Below, in pieces: positions 7,161-14,899 of a stretch of DNA of 64,000 nt. The notes beneath the pieces are model-generated. The model searched no databases, was not told where the DNA came from, and was given only the letters and a program-made list of their open reading frames with translations. Each line of letters opens with the position of its first letter. Position 1 is the stretch's first letter. The stretch is taken from assembly GCF_001613245.1 (NCBI RefSeq), contig NZ_BDBZ01000001.1, forward strand, positions 310,001 through 374,000. The letters run 5' to 3'. The position numbers and the translations under genes were made by a program. The DNA is from Nocardia speluncae NBRC 108251 (lineage in GTDB: Bacteria; Actinomycetota; Actinomycetes; Mycobacteriales; Mycobacteriaceae).

Positions 7161-8162
7161 ATGGTGGGCAGTAAGGCAGCCGGCTCCGGAAACGCAGACC
7201 TGGAAGCCGAACTCGTAGCGCATTTCCGTTGTGCCGAACCGGAAATGGACGCGGCCGATATGGTCACCACCATCCGGCACTGTCTGGCGGCGGCTCACGA
7301 CCTCTGTGCACGGCCCGCCGCGGCAGCAACTATCACCGCCGCGGCCACGCGCTGGGCCCGGGAAGGGGTGGCCCTGGAAGCCGTGCTCACGACCTGCCAC
7401 GACTGCGCGCGCAGCGGCTTCGAATTCCTTGCGGCGCGAATGGCGGACGCCGCGGGCGGGCAGCCCATGGCCGATACCGCCCGTCTGCTGGTGCGGGCCG
7501 TCGAGGTGGTGACCACCGCGGCCGCCACCGCATACCTGGACGAACACCGGATCGTGGCCCGCGAGCACCAGACCTCGGCGCAGACGATGGTGGCGGCCCT
7601 GCTTGCCGGCCACGGGGTGAGCGCGCTGGCGAGAAGGTCGGGTCTACGCGTCGCGCCCGCGTATCAGGTGGTGGCCCTGGCGATCCCGCCGAACGCCGAG
7701 GAGCGGGCCGGCGGGCCCGGCGCGGCCTCGGCGGGCCGCCGCAAGCTCCGCCGGGTACAGGCGGCCCTGGGGGCACCGCTGGGTTCACGTTCCCTGCCGC
7801 TGCTGCATGCCGACGGGGGCACCGTGCTGATTCCCCTGGAAGCAGCGCACGACACCGGTGCCGGTCCGATGACAGCAGCAGTGATGAGCGCCGACGTGTT
7901 GCAGCTGGTCGCCGAAGCCGCGGAGACCCTACCGACCGCGACCGTGGCCGCCGGTTCCACCGAGCAGATCCCGGAACTGGCCGGTCGCGCCCATGAAGTA
8001 TTGGACCGGTTGCGCGCCGGAGGGCGGCCACCCGGCCTGTACCGGATCGCGGAAGGCAGGCCCGTGGAGCCGGATTCAGTGGTGAACGCGCGGCAGGTGC
8101 GCCGGCTGTCGCACGTCATATCCGGTGCGCCTGTCGGGCGAGGCAAACCGGGGGCGGCGTGA
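7161..8162 (+). CDS. PucR/CdaR-like protein lacking the C-terminal HTH
   Basis: This 333-residue protein resembles the N-terminal and central parts of nocardial PucR-type regulators. It has a helical RsbRD-like N-terminal domain (about 15-130) and a degenerate GGDEF-like central domain (about 150-290) containing LPLLHADGGTVLIPL and PPGLYRIAE. In family members the sequence after YRIAE continues into a PucR HTH of about 60 residues. Here it diverges and ends within 40 residues, so no DNA-binding domain is visible. It may be a truncated gene or a protein working through partners. No good ribosome site precedes ATG 7161. Confidence 0.7.
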   Translation: MVGSKAAGSGNADLEAELVAHFRCAEPEMDAADMVTTIRHCLAAAHDLCARPAAAATITAAATRWAREGVALEAVLTTCHDCARSGFEFLAARMADAAGGQPMADTARLLVRAVEVVTTAAATAYLDEHRIVAREHQTSAQTMVAALLAGHGVSALARRSGLRVAPAYQVVALAIPPNAEERAGGPGAASAGRRKLRRVQAALGAPLGSRSLPLLHADGGTVLIPLEAAHDTGAGPMTAAVMSADVLQLVAEAAETLPTATVAAGSTEQIPELAGRAHEVLDRLRAGGRPPGLYRIAEGRPVEPDSVVNARQVRRLSHVISGAPVGRGKPGAA

Positions 8163-8201
8163 CCGGGGGGCTGGATGATAAGTGGTATCGCGAGGTGTGA
8201 G

Positions 8202-9236
8202 ATGAGATCCCGGTTGACGGTTCTGGCCGCACTGGCCGTACTGAGTGTCGCTGCCACCGCTCCCTCCGCGGTCGGAATCCCGCGGGTGGAGTCGCCCGGC
8301 GCGCCGCCGGGCCCCGCCGCCGAGTCCGAGCAGTCGAGGCCGCAGTTGCTGCGGGTCGAGGTGCTGAGCGATCGCCGGATCCGCTTGCATATCCGCTCTG
8401 TGGCCATGCGCCGGGAGATCGCGATCGACACCTTGGTCGGCACCGGCCCGGCGCCGCGGCCCACGCTGTACCTGCTGGACGGGGTGGACGGCGGCCCTAC
8501 CTCGGGTTGGCTGAACGAAGGCGGCGCCGCGGAATTCTTCGCCGACAAACCGGTCGATGTCGTGCTGACCACCGGCGGTACCGCGAGTCTGTATGCGGAC
8601 TGGATCCGGGTGGACGCCGCCCTGGGCCTGAATCGGTGGGAGACCTTCCTTACCGAGGAGCTACCGCCGATCGTCGAGAAGTATCTGGGGTCCAACGGTG
8701 TCCGCGCGATCGCCGGGGTATCCATGGGCGCGCAGGCGGCGATGATGCTGACACAGCGGCATCAAGGATTCTACCGGGGCGTTGCCGGGTTGAGCGGCTG
8801 CTATTCCACCGCCGACCAACTCGGACGTGCGGTCACGGTGATGACGGTGGCCTCCCGCGGCGGTAATCCGGAGAACCTGTTCGGTCCGCCGGCCTCGCCG
8901 GAATGGCGTGCCCACGACAGTCTGCTCGGCGCGGAGAAGCTGCGGGGTACCGAGATCTATCTTTCGGTGGCCAACGGAACGCCGAGTGGTGCGGCCAAGA
9001 TGTCGATCGGGGACAGCCCGGAGATCTTGGCGGTATTGCTGGGAGGCGGCTCATTGCTGGAACAGGGCGCGCGCCTGTGCACTGAACGTCTGGCCGCCCG
9101 CTTGGGCGAACTCGGTATTCCCGCAGTCGTCGATCTATTGCCGGAAGGTATGCATTCCTGGCCTGATTTCGAGGTCCAATTGCATCGGAGCTGGCCCACC
9201 CTCTCTCGTGCCTTGGAGATTTCCGGACGCCCCTGA
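8202..9236 (+). CDS. Secreted esterase of the antigen 85 / esterase D alpha/beta-hydrolase type
   Basis: From ATG 8202 (GAGGTG upstream) the protein has 344 residues and a classical signal peptide, RSRLTVLAALAVLSVAATAPSA. The mature part has the fold signs of the mycolyltransferase/esterase family: YLLDGVDGG, WETFLTEELPPIVEKYL and the nucleophile elbow GVSMGAQAAMM. The acid is likely in the ...IPAVVDLLPEGMHSWPDF region, which also contains the catalytic His. True antigen 85 proteins usually have GLSMGG, so this may be a related esterase rather than a trehalose mycolyltransferase. An alternative start at 8175 would give a less convincing signal peptide. Confidence 0.8.
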   Translation: MRSRLTVLAALAVLSVAATAPSAVGIPRVESPGAPPGPAAESEQSRPQLLRVEVLSDRRIRLHIRSVAMRREIAIDTLVGTGPAPRPTLYLLDGVDGGPTSGWLNEGGAAEFFADKPVDVVLTTGGTASLYADWIRVDAALGLNRWETFLTEELPPIVEKYLGSNGVRAIAGVSMGAQAAMMLTQRHQGFYRGVAGLSGCYSTADQLGRAVTVMTVASRGGNPENLFGPPASPEWRAHDSLLGAEKLRGTEIYLSVANGTPSGAAKMSIGDSPEILAVLLGGGSLLEQGARLCTERLAARLGELGIPAVVDLLPEGMHSWPDFEVQLHRSWPTLSRALEISGRP

Positions 9237-9641
9237 AGAGCGGCGGTATCTCTAGTGGGTGGGGCGGTCGGCGCGCAGCGGGAATCGGGACTTCCGAAAA
9301 TTTGGGGACCGAATCGACGTGTATCGGAATGTGAGACTACATTTTCTGGCGCCTGGACGTGATCGATTAGTGAATTATGATGTTATTGGATAATTCACGG
9401 AATGAGGTCGCGTTTTTCAGGGCGCGCAACAGCGTCCATCGACAGCTTCCGTGAATTCGCTTCCGAATCGTCTGTGACGGTGACCAAGCCGGTTCGAACG
9501 CTTTGGTGAGCTTTCCAGGACTGCTGCCGGAATCATTGGAGAACCGCTCCGCGGGCCATACGGTCGGCGGAACTTCCCTGCTGCGAAATATATGCGCGGC
9601 AACGGAATCGGACGACGATATTATCGGCAGAAAGGGTCCTG
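9237..9641. other. 405-bp AT-richer intergenic region
   Basis: No credible gene is seen. The region is noticeably AT-richer than its surroundings and contains the perfect dyad GTGAATTA-13-TAATTCAC at 9370-9398. It probably holds the promoter and operator of the lipase gene at 9642. Confidence 0.5.
9370..9398. promoter_or_regulatory. AT-rich inverted repeat upstream of lipase gene
   Basis: Perfect 8-bp arms GTGAATTA and TAATTCAC are separated by 13 bp. The dyad lies 244 bp before the lipase start and is likely an operator. The cognate regulator is not identifiable from the window. Confidence 0.4.
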
Positions 9642-10841
9642 ATGATTCGACCTACCTCCCGCCGGCTGCGCGCCGCGGTCCTGGGCGCCGCCACCGCACT
9701 CGTTTTCGGGTTCACCGGTCCGGGCGCGAATGCGGACCCGCCGGTGGTTGCCACGGAACAGGACCTGGCCGACTACATCGCGGCCGGCCGGACCGCGGGA
9801 CCGGTGGCCCATTCCGGAAGCGCCAGCGGGTCGGCCTGTCACTCGGGCAGCGGAGCGGGTTCGGGTAACGGCTCCGGGGACTGTTACGGCGGATCGGGCA
9901 GCAGTTCGGGTCTGTCGGGCGGGTACTCCTCCGATACCGTCGGCCACGGTCCCCCACAGACGGCCTTCCTGTCGGCCTTCGCCCACGGCCTGTTCAACGC
10001 CGATGCCGCGCCGCCGGGAGCCAACGACTGGAACTGCACACCCAGTGCCGAACATCCGCGGCCCGTGCTGCTTGTCCACGGCACCTGGATGAACGCCTAC
10101 AACGGTTTCGCGTTCATGGGGCAGCCGATCAAGGACGCGGGTTTCTGTACCTTCACCTTCAATTACGGCCGAGCAAACCTCATCCAGGGGGGCGGGCTCG
10201 GTTCGGTACTACCGGGCACCATGGGCACCGGCTACATCCAGGACTCGGCAAAGCAGCTGGCCGTTTTCGTGGACCGGGTGCTGGACGCCACCGGCGCCCC
10301 CGAGGTCGACATCATCGCGCATTCGCAGGGCGGCTCGATGTCGAACTGGTACACCAAGTTCGAAGGCGGGGCCGACAAGGTCGCGAAACTGATCACCTAC
10401 GGGGCGACCCACCACGGCACCACTCTGGACGGAATCGGCGCGCTGGGCCGGGCCGTCAACAACTTCGGTATCGATGTCCTCGGATTCATCGAGATCTTCG
10501 TGGGCCACTCCGGGATCCAGCAGACGGTGGGCTCGGATTTCGTCAACGAACTGAACGCGGGCGGCGATACGGTGCCCGGTGTCGACTACACCGTCGTCGG
10601 TACCCGCTACGACGAGGTCACCACCCCCTTCGACCTGACCTTCCTGAAGTCCGGGCCCGCGGCGCCCGTCCGCAACATCACCCTGCAGGACGGCTGCGAA
10701 CAAGATCTGTCGGACCACCTGACCATGATGTATTCGCCGCGTGCCCTCTCCATTGCCCTGCAATCACTGGACCCGGTGCAGTTCCCGGCGCTGCAGTGCA
10801 CCTTCAACCCGTGGCTCATCGGTGGCAGCGGCAAACTGTGA
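9642..10841 (+). CDS. Secreted triacylglycerol lipase (lipase class 2 / EstA type)
   Basis: This 399-residue protein has a signal peptide (RRLRAAVLGAATALVFGFTGPGANA). A Gly/Ser-rich low-complexity stretch containing two Cys follows at about residues 50-95. The hydrolase domain then starts at PVLLVHGTWMNAYNGF. The nucleophile elbow is IIAHSQGGSMSNWY near residue 228. This matches PF01674-type lipases, extracellular enzymes that hydrolyse acylglycerols and other esters. AGAAAGGG precedes the ATG. The Gly/Ser insertion is unusual at this position. A C-terminal pair of Cys may form a disulfide. Confidence 0.88.
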   Translation: MIRPTSRRLRAAVLGAATALVFGFTGPGANADPPVVATEQDLADYIAAGRTAGPVAHSGSASGSACHSGSGAGSGNGSGDCYGGSGSSSGLSGGYSSDTVGHGPPQTAFLSAFAHGLFNADAAPPGANDWNCTPSAEHPRPVLLVHGTWMNAYNGFAFMGQPIKDAGFCTFTFNYGRANLIQGGGLGSVLPGTMGTGYIQDSAKQLAVFVDRVLDATGAPEVDIIAHSQGGSMSNWYTKFEGGADKVAKLITYGATHHGTTLDGIGALGRAVNNFGIDVLGFIEIFVGHSGIQQTVGSDFVNELNAGGDTVPGVDYTVVGTRYDEVTTPFDLTFLKSGPAAPVRNITLQDGCEQDLSDHLTMMYSPRALSIALQSLDPVQFPALQCTFNPWLIGGSGKL

Positions 10842-10962
10842 CACGCCGGTAGGACGGTGGTGGCGTCCGCCGCGCATCCGTCACCGATGGGCACGCCGGG
10901 AGGGGCTGTTTCTCCCGCGGAACGCCGGCGCTGTACCACGTCCACGCCGGCAGTTCCCCACC

Positions 10963-12546
10963 TCAGGAGCGGGTCAAGAACTCGGCAGCCTGGGCGCCGA
11001 TGAACACGCTCGGCGCGTGGGTGTGGCCACGCACCAGGACCGGCATGATCGAGGCATCCGCCACCCGCAGCCCCTGGACTCCCCGCACCCGCAGTTGCGG
11101 GTCTACCACGCTCGCTTCGTCGGATCCCATCCGGCAGGTGCCGGCGGGATGGTAGAGCGTATGCGCGTATTGCTCGAGTGATTCGGTCCGGGTTTGCTCC
11201 GCCATTCCGTCGGTGGAGTCCGGCGGATAGCACAGCGCCCCGAGTACACCCTTCATGGCATCGGTACCGGCGATTTCGGCGCAGTGCCGCAAACCCGCCA
11301 TCAGCGCGGCCCGGTCGGCGCCGTCGGGATCGGACAGGTACTTCGGGTCGATGACAGCTTTGGCGAGGGGGTCGTTCGAGGCCAGGGTGAGGGTGCCGCG
11401 GCTGCGCGGCCGCAACAGCACGGTGGCCAGGATGACCCCGTGCTCGGTCGGATCGATCAGGCCTTCGTGGTAGAAGGGCGCGGGCGCGTACACGAGTTCC
11501 AGATCGGGATACTCCAGGCTCGGGTCGCTGCGTACGAAACCGTAGGCCTCGCCGACATTCGATGTGAGCATGCCGCGATGCCGTATCAGGTAATTGACCA
11601 GCTGTCCTGGTTTTTCGGCGCCGAACAGCGAATCGGCGGTTACGGAGTAGCCGAGTCCCGCGACCAGATGGTCTTGCAGGTTGGCGCCTACCTCGGGAGC
11701 GTGCCGGCGGACGTCGATCCCGTGCCGTTCGAGTTCGGCCCGATCACCGATCCCGGACAGCATCAGCAACTGCGGGCTGTTGATCGCCCCACCACAGAGA
11801 ATCACCTCCGTGGTGGCCCGCACCTGTTCCACCTGCCCGGCGCGGGAGAACTCGACCCCCACCGCGCGGTCTCCGTCGAACAGCACTCGCGTGGCGGTGG
11901 CATCCGGGAGCACGGTGAGGTTGCGGCGTTTCATGGCCGGCCGCAGGTAGCCGTCCGCGCTGCTCCAGCGCCGGCCACGGTGCTGGGTAACCATGGTTTG
12001 TGTGAACCCTTGTGGTTCGGGCAGATTCGCGGTTTCGACGGGAAACCCGCGTTCGGCGACCGCCCGCAGATAGGCGGCGGTGGACGGGCGCGGACTGCGC
12101 TGGTGCGAGATGTGCAGGGGCCCGCCCGTGCCGTGATCGTCGCCGGGGGGTCCTTCGACATCCTCGATGGTGCGGAACTGTTCGACAGCCTTGTCGAATC
12201 CCCAGTCCGGGCCGGCGGCCGCGGCCCATTCGTCGTAGTCGGCGCGGAAACCGCGAACCCACATCTGGGCGTTGAGCGAGGACGATCCGCCGAAGGTTTT
12301 TCCGCGCGGCCAGTAGATCTGCCGGTTACCGAGTTGCGGTTGCGGTTCGGTGAGATAGTCCCAGTCGTAGGGGCTGCGGAAGAGTTTCGAGAAGCCGGCC
12401 GGGATCTTGATGAACTTGTCCTTGTCGGCCGGTCCGGCCTCGAGCACGATCACCGACCGTCCTGGATCAGCGCTGAGCCGGTCGGCGAGCACTGCGCCCG
12501 CTGAACCCGACCCGACGATCACGTAGTCCGCACTGACTTCTGTCAC
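10963..12546 (-). CDS. GMC-family flavin oxidoreductase (choline dehydrogenase-like)
   Basis: This protein of about 527 residues has an ADP-binding loop at the extreme N-terminus (DYVIVGSGSAGAVLADRLS) and the first GMC signature, PRGKTFGGSSSLNAQMWVRG, near residue 85. The C-terminal block is LYHPAGTCRMG...DPQLRVRGVQGLRVADASIMP, which holds the catalytic His region. Such enzymes oxidise alcohols with FAD; the acceptor and substrate are unknown. GTG 12546 follows AAGGTG at 5 bp, whereas ATG 12564 lacks a ribosome site, so I prefer the GTG. It is convergent with the lipase gene. Confidence 0.9.
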   Translation of the reverse strand: MTEVSADYVIVGSGSAGAVLADRLSADPGRSVIVLEAGPADKDKFIKIPAGFSKLFRSPYDWDYLTEPQPQLGNRQIYWPRGKTFGGSSSLNAQMWVRGFRADYDEWAAAAGPDWGFDKAVEQFRTIEDVEGPPGDDHGTGGPLHISHQRSPRPSTAAYLRAVAERGFPVETANLPEPQGFTQTMVTQHRGRRWSSADGYLRPAMKRRNLTVLPDATATRVLFDGDRAVGVEFSRAGQVEQVRATTEVILCGGAINSPQLLMLSGIGDRAELERHGIDVRRHAPEVGANLQDHLVAGLGYSVTADSLFGAEKPGQLVNYLIRHRGMLTSNVGEAYGFVRSDPSLEYPDLELVYAPAPFYHEGLIDPTEHGVILATVLLRPRSRGTLTLASNDPLAKAVIDPKYLSDPDGADRAALMAGLRHCAEIAGTDAMKGVLGALCYPPDSTDGMAEQTRTESLEQYAHTLYHPAGTCRMGSDEASVVDPQLRVRGVQGLRVADASIMPVLVRGHTHAPSVFIGAQAAEFLTRS

Positions 12547-12702
12547 CTTCGCACCTTTCGACATCGTGTAGGGCAAACATACGAGAGTCGGTCCGGGTGT
12601 GGGGCCGGATCGTGCCGGTGTCCCGGACACCGGTCGGTGAGGTATACCCGGATACCGCCGATTCGTGCTGCCGGACGTTCCTGCGCGGGGTATAACCGGC
12701 TC

Positions 12703-13344
12703 ATGAGTTACCCGGTGGACCTCGGGGTGCTGCAGGCCGGTGCGATCGTCGTGATCATCGCCGGTGTGGCCCTGGTGATTTCGGCACTGACAGTGCTGCG
12801 TGGGAAGGGTACCCGCACCTCGCTCCTACGTGGTGGGTGCGGGCTGCTGCTCCTGACGGCCGCGGCGCTGGTGCTGTGGACAGTGACCCTCGTGCAGACC
12901 TATCTGGGTTTGACGGGCGAGGTCCGTGCCGCCCACATGACGGTGACCCCGGTTGCCGATGCGGAGCACCGGCTCGAGATCGACCTGACCCTGTACGACG
13001 AGGAGGGGGCGACAACCGAACGCAGCAGGCACCTCGTGGAAGGTGATCTGTGGGTATTGCAGGCGCAGATCGTCGAACTGGAGCCGTGGGTGAACGCGCT
13101 CGGCTTCCATTCCGGCTACAAGGTCTCCCGCCTGTACGGACAGCGGCTCGACGGTGTCGCGACCGGCCAGGACCATATCCTGCTCAACGGCGGTGATCGC
13201 GACTTCTTCCGCGAGATGACCGAAGACCGTTGGTTCACCGCGCCGTTCGTGCGTTCTGCCTACGGCAACGCGGTGATCGCGATGCCGGGGGAGTACGACG
13301 TCTACATCTCGCGAGATGCGATCAAGACCCGTCCCGCTGGATGA
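12703..13344 (+). CDS. Small membrane protein resembling the mislabelled 'cation/multidrug efflux pump' family
   Basis: This 213-residue protein has two N-terminal membrane helices (about 8-30 and 43-65), then a soluble domain of about 140 residues with RLEIDLTLYDEEGATTERSR, LQAQIVELEPWVNALGFHSG and a C-terminal YDVYISRDAIKTRP. The domain layout and these motifs recall a family best known from Proteobacteria that databases label as an efflux pump without evidence. The start ATG is 6 nt after TATAAC, so the mRNA may be leaderless. The last 23 bases overlap the convergent TetR gene. Confidence 0.6.
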   Translation: MSYPVDLGVLQAGAIVVIIAGVALVISALTVLRGKGTRTSLLRGGCGLLLLTAAALVLWTVTLVQTYLGLTGEVRAAHMTVTPVADAEHRLEIDLTLYDEEGATTERSRHLVEGDLWVLQAQIVELEPWVNALGFHSGYKVSRLYGQRLDGVATGQDHILLNGGDRDFFREMTEDRWFTAPFVRSAYGNAVIAMPGEYDVYISRDAIKTRPAG

Positions 13345-13936
13345 CCGGTGCCTCGGCGCTCGCGCCGACCGCCGACCGGCACAGCACATTCAGCTCCTCG
13401 ACCACGGTATCGAGCGCGGCGGGGGCACGTTCGGTGCGGGCAACGATGAGGGCGCCTTCCAAAGCGCTGACCACCAGCACGGCGACCGACCGAGCGCGTT
13501 GCGGCGCCGCGCCGTCGCGGACGAGTTTCCCGGCGATCAGGTCGCGCCAGATATCGAATGTGGCCCCTGCGGCGGCCACCGCATCCGGCTCATTGCCCAA
13601 TGCGGCCGCGGCGATCGGGCAGCCGACGGCGTAGTCGCCGCGGTCGAGTCCGCGCGCGAGGGTATCGGCGAGTTCCCGCAGCGCGGCCGCAGTCTCCGGT
13701 GTATCCAGTACCCGGGTGAGTTCGCTGGTGACCCGCGCCCCGGCGGCTCTGGTCGCCTCCGTGATCAATTGCGTCTTCCCACCGGGGAAGTGGTGATAGA
13801 CCGATCCGCGGGGAGCGCCGCTGGCGTTCAGGACATCGGCGAACGATACCGCCGCGACACCGCGCCGCCGGATGAGTGAGATCGCGCTGCGGATCATCGC
13901 CGCGCGGGGCCCGTCCGGATCCTTACGTCGTGGCAT
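13322..13936 (-). CDS. TetR/AcrR regulator, LmrA/YxaF-like
   Basis: This 204-residue protein has an N-terminal TetR HTH at about residues 10-55 (AAVSFADVLNASGAPRGSVYHHFPGGK) and a helical C-terminal domain with YAVGCPIAAAALGNEPDAVA, typical of the LmrA/YxaF/QacR-like group that senses small molecules. It is divergent from the thioesterase gene, and the dyad at 13968-13981 in their 96-bp gap is the likely operator for both. GGGAG precedes the ATG. The gene overlaps the convergent membrane-protein gene by 23 bp. Confidence 0.9.
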   Translation of the reverse strand: MPRRKDPDGPRAAMIRSAISLIRRRGVAAVSFADVLNASGAPRGSVYHHFPGGKTQLITEATRAAGARVTSELTRVLDTPETAAALRELADTLARGLDRGDYAVGCPIAAAALGNEPDAVAAAGATFDIWRDLIAGKLVRDGAAPQRARSVAVLVVSALEGALIVARTERAPAALDTVVEELNVLCRSAVGASAEAPVIQRDGS

Positions 13937-13967
13937 CACACCGCTCCCTGTTGCCTCCCATTCCTAT

Positions 13968-13981
13968 GTATGTTGTCATAC
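13968..13981. promoter_or_regulatory. Probable TetR operator between regulator and thioesterase genes
   Basis: GTATG-4-CATAC is a perfect dyad 32 bp upstream of the TetR start and 51 bp upstream of the thioesterase start. It lies within an AT-rich block that probably contains both promoters. The position fits autoregulation plus control of the thioesterase gene. Confidence 0.6.
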
Positions 13982-14032
13982 TTATATTCGTCCCACCACC
14001 CGAATACCACCACTAATCCCCAGGAGGACCCC

Positions 14033-14866
14033 GTGACGGGTATCGATGCGCCACCCCACCCCTTCGATACCGCGATCGCCACCGAGTACCTCGGCGGGCA
14101 CCGTATCGCCGGCCGGACCTGCCCCGACTACGCGAACATGGTCGGCCCGTTCGGCGGTGTCACCGCGGCGGCGCTGCTGCGCGCCATCGAAGGACACCCC
14201 GACCGGCTGGGGGACCCGCTGGCGCTGACGGTCAACTACGCGGGTCCGATCGCCGACGGCCCGTTCGAGATCACCGCGCGTCCGGTTCGCACCAACCGCA
14301 CGAATCAGCACTGGCAGCTCGAGCTCTCCCAGGACGGCGCGATCACCACCACCGCGACCGCGGTATTCGGCATCCGTCGCGACACCTGGTCGGATCTCGA
14401 ACTCGCCATGCCCTCGGTGCCGGGCCCCGACCAGGCCGAACCGCAGGAGTTCCCGGAGTTCATCGCCTGGGGCCGCAACTACGATCTGCGGTTCCTCACC
14501 GGCGCCGTTCCCGACCCTGCTCCGACCGAAGCGCAGCCCGCAAGCCCGGATTCGGTGAGCACCCTCTGGCTGCGCGATCGGCCGGCCCGCCCGCTCGATT
14601 TTGCCGCACTCACCGCGATGTCGGATGCGTTCTACCCGCGGGTCTTCCTACGCCGGGGCCAGTACGTTCCCGCCGGAACGATCTCGCTCACCGTCTACTA
14701 CCACGCAACCTCCGCCGAACTGGCTGCCCAGGGCACGGAATACCTGCTGGGCAGTGCCCGCGCCCACCGTTTCGCGCACGGCCATTTCGATCAGAACGCC
14801 CACCTGTGGGGTCACGACGGTACGTTGCTGGCCACCAGCCACCAGCTGGTGTACTTCAAGGGCTGA
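14033..14866 (+). CDS. Double-hotdog acyl-CoA thioesterase (TesB-like)
   Basis: From GTG 14033, which follows AGGAGG at 5 bp, the protein has 277 residues. The N-terminal half has MVGPFGGVTAAALLRAIE, the hotdog helix, and the C-terminal half has ISLTVYYHATSAEL and DGTLLATSHQLVYFKG, giving the two hotdog repeats of TesB/4HBT_3 thioesterases. These hydrolyse acyl-CoA, probably in lipid turnover. The divergent TetR gene suggests induction by a lipid-like or xenobiotic ligand. The substrate chain length cannot be read. Confidence 0.87.
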   Translation: MTGIDAPPHPFDTAIATEYLGGHRIAGRTCPDYANMVGPFGGVTAAALLRAIEGHPDRLGDPLALTVNYAGPIADGPFEITARPVRTNRTNQHWQLELSQDGAITTTATAVFGIRRDTWSDLELAMPSVPGPDQAEPQEFPEFIAWGRNYDLRFLTGAVPDPAPTEAQPASPDSVSTLWLRDRPARPLDFAALTAMSDAFYPRVFLRRGQYVPAGTISLTVYYHATSAELAAQGTEYLLGSARAHRFAHGHFDQNAHLWGHDGTLLATSHQLVYFKG

Positions 14867-14899
14867 GCCCGCTGCCCGGGCTGAACCGCTCCGGTTGGT

